Under the pieces are notes generated by a model. It was not told the DNA's origin. It was given only the letters and a program-made list of their open reading frames with translations, and searched no databases. Positions 53,243 to 62,916 of a stretch of DNA of 64,000 nt are shown in pieces. The DNA is from Roseovarius mucosus (GTDB lineage Bacteria > Pseudomonadota > Alphaproteobacteria > Rhodobacterales > Rhodobacteraceae): NCBI RefSeq assembly GCF_002080415.1, contig NZ_CP020474.1, positions 2,369,501 to 2,433,500 of the forward strand, in the 5' to 3' direction. The translations under genes and the position numbers were made by a program. The stretch's first letter is position 1. Each line of letters opens with the position of its first letter.

Positions 53243-53267
53243 GGGGCAGGGCCTTATGCCTTGCCCC
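53243..53267. terminator. Convergent terminator
   Basis: GGGGCAGGGC (53243-53252) pairs with GCCTTGCCCC (53258-53267), a 10-bp stem with one G-U, between the 56-aa gene and the convergent DUF2794 gene. No T-run. Confidence 0.55.
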
Positions 53268-53276
53268 GGCCTTGCC

Positions 53277-53624
53277 TCACTCTACCGCCCGGATCAGTTT
53301 GCGCTCTAGCACCCGCAGCACGGTCTTCAGGTCATGCCCGCGCTTGAGCACCTGACCATCCATGCCAATCACCGCATATTGCCCTTGCTTGCCCTGCAAT
53401 TTTGGCCGCTTTTCAATCCGGTAGAGCGGATGTTCCGCCGTGCGCCGAAAGATCGAAAACACCGCCACCTCGCGCAGACAGGAAATACCGTAGTCGCGCC
53501 ACTCTCCCGCCGCGACCATGCGCCCATAGAGCGACAGGATCACGCCCAGTTCAGTGCGTTGGAACGCCACCTGAGTGGTTGAGGGATGCGCGCCCGCAAT
53601 CGGGCCGAGGCTTTGCAAACTCAT
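53277..53624 (-). CDS. DUF2794 family protein
   Basis: A 115-aa protein from ATG 53624 (GGAGGT upstream), a family of alphaproteobacteria of unknown function. Marks: VAFQRTELGVILSLYGRMVA, AVFSIFRRTAEHPLYRIEKR and GQYAVIGMDGQVLKRGHDLK. The open frame up to 53822 lies in the imuB 3' end and is not used. 53 bp downstream of imuB on the same strand; cytoplasmic. Confidence 0.88.
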   Translation of the reverse strand: MSLQSLGPIAGAHPSTTQVAFQRTELGVILSLYGRMVAAGEWRDYGISCLREVAVFSIFRRTAEHPLYRIEKRPKLQGKQGQYAVIGMDGQVLKRGHDLKTVLRVLERKLIRAVE

Positions 53625-53677
53625 ACCTCCAGAGTTGCGCCAATCCTGCGCCAAATCAAGCGCTTTCCTGACCGGCC

Positions 53678-55324
53678 TCAGGCAAACCGCCCCTGACAGA
53701 ACCACCCGCCCGAGATTTGCCCGCCATGGGCACGAAACAGCCACAGCCGCTCGCCGCGCGTCGTCACCACCTGCCAGTAGTCGCGCACCCCGCTGCGCCA
53801 CGCCGGGTCCTCCAGCCACCATTCCGGCGCAATCCGCTCTGGTCCGCTGGCCCCGGCCACCTCATGCACCCGCCCGCGCCAGCGAAACGGCAGCGTGATA
53901 TCCCCCGTCTCGGGCCGCGTTATAGCTTCGGGCGACCAGATCAGCAACGGGCGGCGCGCCTCGGGTGTGGGCCAAGGCGCGGTGGCAGGCTCTGACCAGG
54001 CGGCGGCAAGGGTCAGCGCCGATTTCTCGGGAATATGGCTCTCGGCGGGATGGCGGCGGGTGATCGCCTCCAGCCCGATACGCCCGCCCAGCCGCGTGAT
54101 CAGATCAGCCAGCGCTGCCTCTTGCGCACCGGGCCCCCGCCCACGGCCCAAACCGCTTTCGCCCTGCCGGGTTTCCATTCGCGCGGTCACAATCGTCTCT
54201 AGCCGCAGCATGTCGATCCCAAACCCGGCGTCGATCCTGTCAAGCTGCATCTCCAGAAGTGGGCGCATCGCCTCTGGCTGGTCCACCGCGCGTGCCAGCC
54301 GCACCTCGACCGCTTGCAGCCCACCATCGGCGCGGTAAGCCTCCAGCCGCAGATGCCGCGCGCCCTGTCCCTTGCCCTGCAACAGAAGGCAGAGCCGCTC
54401 GGTCAATCGGCACACTGCGGCCTCCAGATCACCGCGCAATCCGATCGGGTCCGGCAGGCTCAGCCGGGTGGCAAAGCGCGGGGCCGGGGCCGAGGGCGAC
54501 ATCGGCTCTGGTACATGGCCCAAGGCCTGATCCAGCCGCAACATCACCTCGGGGCCAAAGCGGCGGGCAAGGCTGGCGCGTGGTTGCGCCGCCAAGTCCC
54601 CGATCCGCCGCAGCCCCAGCCGCGCCAGATCCGCCACCACCACAGGGGGCAGCCGCAGCGCCGCGACTGGCAAAGGTGCCAGCCTGTCGGGCAGATGCCC
54701 CGGCGGGGCAATCTCATCCGCCTCAGCGCCCACCGGCACCACAGGGGCCGCGCCGCCGCGCTCCCAATGCCGCCGCTTGGCGGCACGCGACCGGGTGGCG
54801 CGGGCCTCTTGGTCGATGGCATCGCCCGAACGCTGCGCCGCCACCCCTTGCCCGGCATAGCGCGCCAATGCCCATGCGCCCCCCACCGTATCCGCCAGCC
54901 CACAGCGCAGGCTGAGGCCCAGATCCCCGGCTTCGGCGCGCAGCGTGGCGATCAGCCCCGCTTCGCCGCCAAAGAGATGCGCACAGCCCGTGACATCCAA
55001 GAGCAGGCCCGCCGTGCCCTCGATCCCCACCAAGGGCGAGAACCGCCCGGCCCAACGCCCCAATGCGGCCAGAAATGCCGCCTCCGCCGCACGGTTGCGG
55101 GGGCGGGTGATCAGGTCCGGGCAGAGCGCCTGCGCGGTGCGCAGCGGCTGCCCCGGTTTCAGCCCCAGCGCCTCGGCGCGCAGTGACACAGAGGTCAGCA
55201 CCTGATCCTGCGCCTCGGCACTGACCACCGCAAAAAGCCGCGTGTCCGGGTCCGTCACCCGCCGCAACAGGCGCTCGGCCCCAAGCCGGGGAAACCAGAT
55301 CGACAGGATGCGGCGGGTGGGCAT
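53678..55324 (-). CDS. imuB: Y-family polymerase-like protein ImuB
   Basis: A 548-aa ImuB-type protein, an inactive Y-family relative that links the error-prone DnaE2 polymerase to the sliding clamp. The N-terminus RRILSIWFPRLGAERLLRRV replaces the catalytic acidic residues of DinB. A palm/finger region (VGIEGTAGLLLDVTGCAHLF) and a little-finger region (PDPIGLRGDLEAAVCRLTER) follow, then a C-terminal tail. A LexA box (GTTC-N7-GTTC) lies 11 bp before the start, so it is the first gene of its transcript. Unlike the usual imuA-imuB-dnaE2 operon, neither partner is adjacent here. Confidence 0.9.
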   Translation of the reverse strand: MPTRRILSIWFPRLGAERLLRRVTDPDTRLFAVVSAEAQDQVLTSVSLRAEALGLKPGQPLRTAQALCPDLITRPRNRAAEAAFLAALGRWAGRFSPLVGIEGTAGLLLDVTGCAHLFGGEAGLIATLRAEAGDLGLSLRCGLADTVGGAWALARYAGQGVAAQRSGDAIDQEARATRSRAAKRRHWERGGAAPVVPVGAEADEIAPPGHLPDRLAPLPVAALRLPPVVVADLARLGLRRIGDLAAQPRASLARRFGPEVMLRLDQALGHVPEPMSPSAPAPRFATRLSLPDPIGLRGDLEAAVCRLTERLCLLLQGKGQGARHLRLEAYRADGGLQAVEVRLARAVDQPEAMRPLLEMQLDRIDAGFGIDMLRLETIVTARMETRQGESGLGRGRGPGAQEAALADLITRLGGRIGLEAITRRHPAESHIPEKSALTLAAAWSEPATAPWPTPEARRPLLIWSPEAITRPETGDITLPFRWRGRVHEVAGASGPERIAPEWWLEDPAWRSGVRDYWQVVTTRGERLWLFRAHGGQISGGWFCQGRFA

Positions 55325-55334
55325 GGCGGGTTTC

Positions 55335-55349
55335 GTTCTCTATTTGTTC
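55335..55349 (-). promoter_or_regulatory. LexA (SOS) operator of imuB
   Basis: GTTC-TCTATTT-GTTC, exactly the alphaproteobacterial LexA consensus GTTC-N7-GTTC, ends 11 bp from the imuB start. A flanking CTATTTG...CAAATAG inverted repeat overlaps it. Confidence 0.88.
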
Positions 55350-55390
55350 CATATCAAATAGAGCGGGGGATAGGCGGAGTCGAGTCAGCA

Positions 55391-55532
55391 GCCGCGCGGA
55401 TTGCTGGGCCGGGGACTAGCGAAGCAGCGGCACCGTCTGGCACTTTATGCACGCAAAGTTCGTGTGATCCCACAGCATAGCGCTCCCTCTCCAAATCGCT
55501 AGGCCGCGGGACGGCCCAGCGATCCGCGCGGC
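55391..55532. repeat. 142-bp structure with long inverted repeat
   Basis: Left arm 55391-55410 and right arm 55513-55532 are reverse complements with one mismatch over 20 bp. Further inside, CTAGCGA (about 55417) matches TCGCTAG (about 55497). The whole can fold into one long hairpin. No coding content; it may be a structured RNA, a palindromic element or a recombination remnant between imuB and the I78 gene. Confidence 0.55.
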
Positions 55533-55627
55533 GGCGCGTGCCGCGCCTTGTTCCGCGCGGGGGATATCCGAAACCGCCGCACCGCGCTGTTCAAAGCTGT
55601 CACATCGAATTTCGACGTGGTGCCCCC

Positions 55628-55894
55628 TCACCCACAGGCGATCCGCGTGATCACCCCGTCCGCGTCATGCTCGACATTCAGCCGATCGGGGCGGTAATCC
55701 ATCGTTACCATCGCCCCCGGTGGCAGAATGCGCACCGCAGCGCGCCCGCTGAAATCCTGCGCCGCAACCGGCGTGCCGATCAGCGCCTGCATCTGCGCCG
55801 CACCGCAGGCATCGCCCTCAGGCGCCTTGTCCTGTGGGCCAACACACCCCGCCAATGCCCCGATCATCAGGGCTGTGCTAAGGATTTTCTTCAT
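55628..55894 (-). CDS. Lipoprotein with I78-type peptidase inhibitor fold
   Basis: An 88-aa protein from ATG 55894: MKKILSTALMIGALAGC is a lipoprotein signal with lipobox LAGC. The rest matches the I78 family of small serine-protease inhibitors: CGAAQMQALIGTPVAAQDF, RILPPGAMVTMDYRPDRLNV, ending VITRIACG with the paired Cys. Probably periplasmic or outer-membrane and protective against proteases. Long frame to 56200 is antisense to the next gene. Confidence 0.82.
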   Translation of the reverse strand: MKKILSTALMIGALAGCVGPQDKAPEGDACGAAQMQALIGTPVAAQDFSGRAAVRILPPGAMVTMDYRPDRLNVEHDADGVITRIACG

Positions 55895-56024
55895 GGTTTC
55901 GCCTCTCTTGCCGGAAATTGCCGCAAAAAGTGCCGCAGTCCGGGGTCTGCGTGACGCTCTCGATATTGAATCACCGCGCCGCATGACGCAAGACTGCGGC
56001 AAATTGCAAAGGAAAGGATAACAC

Positions 56025-57137
56025 ATGCGCACACGTGCTGCGGTTGCGGTTGAGGCAGGCCGCCCGATGGAGATCATGGAGGTGAACCTTGAGGGTCCGA
56101 AGGCGGGCGAGGTTCTGGTGGAGATCAAGGCGACGGGCCTGTGCCACACCGATGATTTCACCCTGTCGGGGGCCGATCCCGAGGGGGCGTTTCCGGCCAT
56201 TCTGGGGCATGAGGGCGCGGGCGTCGTGCTCGAGGTGGGCCCCGGTGTGACCAGCCTGCAACCGGGCGATCACGTCATTCCGCTTTACACGCCCGAATGC
56301 CGCGAATGCGAATACTGCCTCAACCCGAAAACCAACCTGTGCCAGAAAATCCGCTCGACCCAAGGCCAGGGTGTGATGCCCGACGGCACCAGCCGGTTCT
56401 CGATGCTGGATGGCACGCCAATCCTGCATTACATGGGCTGCTCGACCTTTGCCAATCACACGGTCCTGCCCGAGATTGCGCTCGCGAAGGTGCGCAAGGA
56501 TGCCCCCTTTGACAAGATTTGCTACATCGGCTGCGGCGTCACCACGGGCGTCGGCGCGGTGATCAACACCGCCAAGGTCGAGATCGGCAGCCGGGCGATT
56601 GTGTTCGGTCTGGGCGGCATCGGCCTCAACGTGCTGCAGGGGCTGCGGCTGGCGGGGGCGGATCAGATCGTCGGCGTCGATATCAACCCGGGCCGGATCG
56701 AGATGGCGACGCGCTTTGGCATGACCGATTTCGTCAACCCCAAAGAGGTTTCGGGCGATCTGGTGGCGCATCTTGTGGCGCTGACCGGCGGGGGGGCGGA
56801 TTACACATTCGATGCCACCGGCAATGTGGGCGTGATGCGCACGGCGCTCGAGGCGGCGCATAAGGGCTGGGGCGAGAGCATCATCATCGGCGTGGCCCCG
56901 GCGGGCGCGGAAATCAGCACGCGGCCGTTCCAATTGGTCACGGGGCGCAGCTGGCGCGGCACGGCCTTTGGCGGCGCGCGCGGGCGCACGGATGTGCCCA
57001 AGATTGTCGATTGGTACATGCAGGGCAAGATCGAGATCGACCCGATGATCACCCACACCATGCCGCTCGAGGATATCAACAAAGGGTTCGAGCTCATGCA
57101 CGCCGGCGAAAGCATCCGCAGCGTGGTGATTTACTAA
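56025..57137 (+). CDS. frmA: S-(hydroxymethyl)glutathione dehydrogenase (class III alcohol dehydrogenase)
   Basis: A 370-aa zinc enzyme that oxidises the formaldehyde-glutathione adduct. Catalytic zinc ligands Cys40, His62, Glu63 and the later Cys in GCGVTTGVGA; structural zinc Cys92, 95, 98 and 106. NAD fold GLGGIGLNVLQG. Full family length. Begins at ATG 56025 (AAAGGA upstream) and ends in a hairpin terminator. Formaldehyde detoxification is typical for marine methyl-compound users. Confidence 0.96.
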   Translation: MRTRAAVAVEAGRPMEIMEVNLEGPKAGEVLVEIKATGLCHTDDFTLSGADPEGAFPAILGHEGAGVVLEVGPGVTSLQPGDHVIPLYTPECRECEYCLNPKTNLCQKIRSTQGQGVMPDGTSRFSMLDGTPILHYMGCSTFANHTVLPEIALAKVRKDAPFDKICYIGCGVTTGVGAVINTAKVEIGSRAIVFGLGGIGLNVLQGLRLAGADQIVGVDINPGRIEMATRFGMTDFVNPKEVSGDLVAHLVALTGGGADYTFDATGNVGVMRTALEAAHKGWGESIIIGVAPAGAEISTRPFQLVTGRSWRGTAFGGARGRTDVPKIVDWYMQGKIEIDPMITHTMPLEDINKGFELMHAGESIRSVVIY

Positions 57138-57159
57138 GTGCTATCCCAAGACCCCATGC

Positions 57160-57192
57160 AACGCCGCACAGCCCCCTGTGCGGCGTTTTGCA
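57160..57192 (+). terminator. Terminator after frmA
   Basis: AACGCCGCACAG (57160-57171) pairs perfectly with CTGTGCGGCGTT (57176-57187) around CCCC, followed by TTG. It separates frmA from the GST gene. Confidence 0.82.
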
Positions 57193-57249
57193 TTGCGGGC
57201 GGCACGCCAGCGATTAGATTTGCCGCCAAACCCGATGGAGGATCACAAG

Positions 57250-58110
57250 ATGAGCGACACGACCTATACCCCGCCCGATGTCTGGACATGGGAGGCCCCC
57301 TCTGGCGGGCAATTCGCCTCGATCAACCGCCCCATCTCGGGCGCGACCCATGACAAGGAACTCCCCAAGGGCGCGCATCCCTTTCAACTCTATTCACTGG
57401 CCACGCCCAATGGGGTCAAGGTCACGGTGATGTTCGAAGAGTTGCTCGCCGCAGGCCATGACGCCGAGTATGACGCCTGGCTCATCAATATCAGCGAGGG
57501 TGATCAATTCGGCTCGGGCTTTGTCGCGGTCAATCCCAATTCCAAGATCCCGGCGCTGCTGGACCACACCGGCGACACGCCCCTGCGCGTGTTCGAAAGC
57601 GCCTCGATCCTGATGCATCTGGCCGAGAAATTTGGCGCCTTCTTGCCCAAGAGTGGCCCTGCGCGCACCGAAACCCTGAATTGGCTTTTCTGGCAGATGG
57701 GCAGCGCGCCCTATCTGGGGGGCGGCTTTGGCCATTTCTACGCCTATGCGCCCGAGAAATGGCAATATCCGATCGACCGTTTCGCGATGGAGGTGAAGCG
57801 GCAACTTGACGTGCTCGACCGTCAATTGGCCAAGCGGTCCTTTATTGCAGGCGACGAGTATACCATTGCCGATATGGCGATCTGGCCGTGGTATGGCCAG
57901 CTTTGCCTTGGGCGGCTTTATAATGCGGCGACGTTTCTGGATGTTGCCAGCTATAAACACGTCATGGCCTGGGCGGAAAAGATTGACGCGCGCCCCGCGG
58001 TGAAGCGGGGCCGCATGGTCAACCGCAGCTTTGGCGAGCCGAAGGAGCAACTGCGCGAGCGCCACGCGGCCACGGATTTCGACACGCGGACCCAAGACAA
58101 GATCGGCTAA
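57250..58110 (+). CDS. yghU: YghU-like glutathione-dependent disulfide-bond oxidoreductase
   Basis: A 286-aa GST-fold protein (Nu class). ATG 57250 has GGAGG upstream. N-terminal thioredoxin-like domain with FQLYSLATPNGVKVTVMFEE and NPNSKIPALLD, ESASILMHLAEKFG, and a C-terminal helical domain. Uses glutathione to reduce disulfides or peroxides. It follows the frmA terminator, so it probably has its own promoter. Confidence 0.9.
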   Translation: MSDTTYTPPDVWTWEAPSGGQFASINRPISGATHDKELPKGAHPFQLYSLATPNGVKVTVMFEELLAAGHDAEYDAWLINISEGDQFGSGFVAVNPNSKIPALLDHTGDTPLRVFESASILMHLAEKFGAFLPKSGPARTETLNWLFWQMGSAPYLGGGFGHFYAYAPEKWQYPIDRFAMEVKRQLDVLDRQLAKRSFIAGDEYTIADMAIWPWYGQLCLGRLYNAATFLDVASYKHVMAWAEKIDARPAVKRGRMVNRSFGEPKEQLRERHAATDFDTRTQDKIG

Positions 58111-58120
58111 CTCGGATGGT

Positions 58121-58160
58121 GCCACGGCCCTGCATGGGCGGGGTCGTGGCGCATTTCTTC
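58121..58160. terminator. Convergent terminator yghU/trxB
   Basis: GCCACGGCCC (58121-58130) pairs with GGGTCGTGGC (58141-58150) in a 10-bp stem with one G-U pair, followed on the plus strand by GCATTTCTTC. Confidence 0.72.
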
Positions 58161-58170
58161 TGAACTGGCC

Positions 58171-59312
<1,142 letters not shown>

Positions 59313-59813
59313 ATGGCCGCGTCCCGTCTTGATCCCATAGATCGCAAGATTCTGGCGGAGTTGCAGGCCGATGGCCGGATGACCAACGTGGAACTGGCCA
59401 AGCGCGTGGGTATTTCGGCCCCGCCTTGCCTGCGCCGGGTCCGCACGCTCGAAGAGCAGGGCTATATTCGCGGCTATCACGCCGATGTGGACCCCCGCGA
59501 ACTCGGGTTTGAGGTGCAGGTGTTCGCCATGGTCGGGCTGCAAAGTCAGGCCGAGGCAGATCTGAGCGCCTTTGAGGCGCGCTGCCGCGCATGGCCCTTG
59601 GTGCGTGAATGCCACATGCTCAACGGCGAGGTGGATTTCATCCTCAAATGCGTGGCCCCCGATCTCAGCACCTTTCAGCGCTTTTTGACCGAGGAACTGA
59701 CAGCCGCCGACAATGTCGCCAGCGTCAAGACATCGCTGGTCATTCGCGGGGCCAAGGACGAACCCGGCGTGCCGTTCGAGATCCTTGAGGCGCGGCTCAG
59801 CCAGTCAGCCTGA
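59313..59813 (+). CDS. Lrp/AsnC-family regulator
   Basis: A 166-aa protein. Start ATG 59313 (AAGGAG upstream). N-terminal HTH: LDPIDRKILAELQADGRMTN, LAKRVGISAPPCLRRVRTLE; C-terminal RAM ligand domain. Divergent from trxB, a common arrangement in this group; probably controls trxB and itself. Its stop faces the Hint gene, 2 bp. Confidence 0.93.
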   Translation: MAASRLDPIDRKILAELQADGRMTNVELAKRVGISAPPCLRRVRTLEEQGYIRGYHADVDPRELGFEVQVFAMVGLQSQAEADLSAFEARCRAWPLVRECHMLNGEVDFILKCVAPDLSTFQRFLTEELTAADNVASVKTSLVIRGAKDEPGVPFEILEARLSQSA

Positions 59814-59815
59814 GG

Positions 59816-60580
59816 TCAGGAAACGCTCAGCGTATCAGGCGCATCAAGCGGCAGACGCAGATGGGCCAGAGGGCCAAATTGATGCGGCTCTTGAATCTGC
59901 GGAAAAAGGGATAGGAAGAGCGACAGCATGCTCGGCCCCACGTCACGCTCGAACCCGGCACCGGGGTGAAAGCTCTCGACCTCAAGCCCATTGGCCGTAA
60001 TCAGCGCATGTCGCCGCAGCCAGAGGTGATAGAATGTCACCGCACGCGGCGGTGTGACACCAAAGGCGTGTAGCCCATCCGCCAGCACATGCGCCGGGCT
60101 CAACACGTGATCCGATCCAATGCTTGCGCGCATGTTGCGTGGGCGCGTCAGAATGCGCGCGCCGGGACCGGCCAGCAAATCGGCCATTGGCCGCGCAATG
60201 CCAAAGGCATCGGCCATGATGCGCGTCAGCTTCACCGAACGGCTGGCAAGATCCTCGGGGCGCAGGGTCATGCGACCAATCCAGAGCACCGGCAGTGGGC
60301 CATGCGCCGAGGTCTGCAAGAGATCACCGGGCAGCAGGTCTTCGATTGCAATCGGCCCGCGCGTGGTGGTGATCAGCGTGCCGCGCGCGAAGGCAGAATG
60401 TGCTGCATCAAACAGCGGCAGGGCCGGGGCCATATGCTCGCGTTCCTCAATGCCACCATCGGCCTTTAGCCAGAGGTTGGTATAATGCCGCATCGGCAGG
60501 CGAGGTGTTTCAGGATTCGCAAGAATGCGGCGCACAGGCGTCGCATAGGCGGCATTTGCCGTCAGGCGGGGGATACTCAT
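59816..60580 (-). CDS. Hint-domain protein lacking the N-terminal Cys
   Basis: A 254-aa protein. Residues about 60-210 form a Hint_2 (Hedgehog/intein) domain: AFARGTLITTTRGPIAIEDL, PGDLLQTSAHGPLPVLWIGR, NMRASIGSDHVLSPAHVLAD. The usual CF at the start is replaced by AF, so autoprocessing by Cys1 is not possible. This AFARGT form recurs in Rhodobacteraceae, so the domain may have become structural. Function unknown; no signal peptide. Confidence 0.85.
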   Translation of the reverse strand: MSIPRLTANAAYATPVRRILANPETPRLPMRHYTNLWLKADGGIEEREHMAPALPLFDAAHSAFARGTLITTTRGPIAIEDLLPGDLLQTSAHGPLPVLWIGRMTLRPEDLASRSVKLTRIMADAFGIARPMADLLAGPGARILTRPRNMRASIGSDHVLSPAHVLADGLHAFGVTPPRAVTFYHLWLRRHALITANGLEVESFHPGAGFERDVGPSMLSLFLSLFPQIQEPHQFGPLAHLRLPLDAPDTLSVS

Positions 60581-60955
60581 TGCTGTGTCACCTCGAATTC
60601 AAGGATGTCACAACCGCGTCGGCCCCCACCGACAACGACAGATGGACAAATCTGTTTGTATAGTGGGGTCAATATGCGGGCGTTGCGGGCTTTAAGTCAA
60701 ACTTTCAGGGTAATTGTTCGCAGCCCGTGACAAGTGGCGGCAATCCGGCGCGATTGTCCCTGCTTCGCTCAATCGGCTTGCCACAATTCAAAGCCATATT
60801 CGCGAATCACCTAACCCCTGCCTGTCCTGCTTGACGCAGTGATCATTCGGGATGTATTCTGAATTTGGAATGTTTAAACCCCTCTTGGGATTGCGGATCG
60901 CCCAGACCCGAAACGCATCAGATAACGTGGCGCAGGCCCTGAGCTTGTGGGATTG
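60581..60955. other. 375-bp non-coding stretch with ATTC/GAAT dyad
   Basis: No credible reading frame is present. At 60844-60872, CATTC-N7-ATTCTGAAT-N3-GAATG forms overlapping inverted half-sites, in an AT-rich patch 80-110 bp before the next gene. It may be a regulator-binding site. Confidence 0.4.
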
Positions 60956-61408
60956 ATGATCATGATTTTTGGACGCTGGATGCGCAGACGAAAGAGGGTT
61001 GGCTTTGCGCCGGCGCTGCTCGTCTTGTTGCTCAGCGTTCGGGTCGCCACAGCCGCCGCCGTCGATTGCCAACACGAATTGGCCGATGCCGCGCAGGCCC
61101 ATCACCACGCCCAAGACCTCCTCAAGATCGAGGCCATCGCGCTTGGCGGTGCGCTGTGTCTGGTCGAAGAGAATCCCGGCGCGCTTGTTGCACCCCCCGC
61201 CGAGGCCAAGCATGACAGCCCGCATCTGAATACACCCTGTCCCTTCTTCAAGTCGCCGGTGGTGCTGACGGATGTGATCATCGCGCTCATTGCGCGAGAG
61301 CATAGCTTTTCGCGGGTTGTGCGCGTTTACGATGACATGCGCGCAGCAGTGGGCGATCTGCCCATCGCCTATAGCCCGCGCGCGCCGCCCGTGGTTGCCT
61401 TGGGATAG
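60956..61408 (+). CDS. Exported small hypothetical protein with His-rich segment
   Basis: About 150 aa. Start is uncertain: GTG 60947, ATG 60956 or ATG 60962. Signal peptide (FAPALLVLLLSVRVATAA), then VDCQHELADAAQAHHHAQDL with His cluster, Cys in GGALCLVEEN and TPCPFFKSP. May bind metal. Precedes a beta-barrel-like protein gene by 242 bp. No family recognised with confidence. Confidence 0.55.
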   Translation: MIMIFGRWMRRRKRVGFAPALLVLLLSVRVATAAAVDCQHELADAAQAHHHAQDLLKIEAIALGGALCLVEENPGALVAPPAEAKHDSPHLNTPCPFFKSPVVLTDVIIALIAREHSFSRVVRVYDDMRAAVGDLPIAYSPRAPPVVALG

Positions 61409-61650
61409 CTGGTATAGGTGCCACCCGGCACGCTCCTGCGCTTGCCGTTGCGTGGCAAGCGGTCGCTCGAGCGGGCCAGATGGCGGGCTAAGCACATTGC
61501 ATCGCGCCCGCGTGACCCATGCCAGCCCCCTTTGGCCCAAACTGACATCGGAATGAAACCCTGATTTTCAATTGATCGCCGTCGCGACTGTTGCGGGCTC
61601 TTTTGCGCCCGGTCCGACGTGCATCCCCAAGAACAAGAGACTCTAAGACC

Positions 61651-62775
61651 ATGACACAGACTTCTCTGACGGCCGGTGCTCTTTGCGCCGCGCTTGCCCT
61701 ATGGCTGACTGCGCCTGCTATGGCGCATGACGGCACCACAGCCCCCAAGGACGGGCTGCGCGTCAGCGTGACCGATCTGCCGCCGTTGCGCGCCGATGGC
61801 CATGCCCCCATTGGTGTGATGGGCGAACACCGCCACAAGACCGGCGAAGTGATGCTGTCCTACCGCTTCATGCATATGGACATGGAGGGCTATCGCAGCG
61901 GCACCAACCGGCTTAGCCCCGAACAGGTGGCCATGACGCCCAATACGTTTTTCGGTCTGCCGGGCCAGCCGCCCAACATCCGCGTCGCGCCCACCAGCAT
62001 GACCATGGATATGCATATGTTTGGCGCGATGTATGCGCCGAATGATCGACTGACTCTGATGGCCATGCTGCCCTATATCACCAAGCAGATGAACCACATC
62101 ACTTTTGCAGGCCCCGCCGGCACCACCCGTCTGGGCACATTCAAGAGCCAATCCGAAGGTTGGGGCGATCTCAAGGTCTCCGCGCTCTACGGGCTTGGGA
62201 CTTGGGGCAATCACAAGCTGCACCTGAATTTCGGTGCCAGCCTGCCCACTGGCTCTACCACGGAGCAGGCAACAGTCCTCACCCCAACAGGGGCGTTCGC
62301 GACAATGCGCATGCCCTACGGGATGCAGTTGGGTTCTGGCACCTTCGATCTCTTGCCCGGCATCACCTATAGCGCGCGGTCGGGCAATACCGGCTGGGGC
62401 GCGCAACTGACTGGTGTGATCCGCACCGGCAAGAACAACGGCTACCATCTGGGCAACGAGATGGCGATGACCACATGGGCCAGCTATCAGCCCAAGCCGT
62501 GGATCAGCCTGTCGGGCCGCATCGAGGCCAAAAGCGTGGGCGACATCAGCGGGCGCGATTCGCGCATGGTCGGCCCGTCGCCCACTCTCAATCCCGATAA
62601 CTACGGCGGCGAAACGGTAACGCTCTATGCGGGCGTCAACCTTGTGGCGCAAAAGGGCGCGCTGCGCGGGCATCGTCTGGCGCTCGAGGTCGGCGCGCCG
62701 GTCTATCAGGATCTGAACGGGCTTCAGCTTGAGACGGATTGGACCACGACACTGGGCTGGCAATACGCTTTCTAA
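61651..62775 (+). CDS. Outer-membrane beta-barrel-like protein (phenol MetA-type transporter family)
   Basis: A 374-aa protein from ATG 61651. Signal peptide ending APAMAHDG, then alternating beta strands with DLKVSALYGLGTWGNHKLHL, LNFGASLPTGS and a C-terminal strand ending in Phe (TTLGWQYAF), the usual outer-membrane insertion signal. Met/His-rich near the N-terminus (MHMDMEGYRSG, MTMDMHMFGAMY), suggestive of copper or other metal contact. Substrate unknown. Confidence 0.72.
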   Translation: MTQTSLTAGALCAALALWLTAPAMAHDGTTAPKDGLRVSVTDLPPLRADGHAPIGVMGEHRHKTGEVMLSYRFMHMDMEGYRSGTNRLSPEQVAMTPNTFFGLPGQPPNIRVAPTSMTMDMHMFGAMYAPNDRLTLMAMLPYITKQMNHITFAGPAGTTRLGTFKSQSEGWGDLKVSALYGLGTWGNHKLHLNFGASLPTGSTTEQATVLTPTGAFATMRMPYGMQLGSGTFDLLPGITYSARSGNTGWGAQLTGVIRTGKNNGYHLGNEMAMTTWASYQPKPWISLSGRIEAKSVGDISGRDSRMVGPSPTLNPDNYGGETVTLYAGVNLVAQKGALRGHRLALEVGAPVYQDLNGLQLETDWTTTLGWQYAF

Positions 62776-62797
62776 GCTGTGTTGCCTGTCATCGAAA

Positions 62798-62825
62798 CGA
62801 CACCCGCCCCGGGCTTGACCCGGGA
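62798..62825. repeat. CCCGGGCTTGACCCGGG palindromic repeat (copy 2)
   Basis: GCCCCGGGCTTGACCCGGGA folds into a CCCGGG/CCCGGG stem, the same motif as near 14609. Such hairpins are dispersed in alphaproteobacterial genomes; here it may also serve as a terminator for the beta-barrel gene. Confidence 0.6.
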
Positions 62826-62916
62826 CCTCGCCGATCCTGCGTAGAGGCCCCTAGTCAGGCCCGGGGCGATGTGACCCCGATCAGACGCTCCAGCTCCAAG
62901 TAACGCGGTGCGCGGT

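Noticed and set aside
54723..55352. Open frame that could be imuA upstream of imuB
   Set aside because: It overlaps imuB in another frame and has no RecA-like motif.
55416..55631. 71-aa minus-strand frame between imuB and the I78 gene
   Set aside because: Coincides with the inverted-repeat structure and shows no ribosome site or coding bias.
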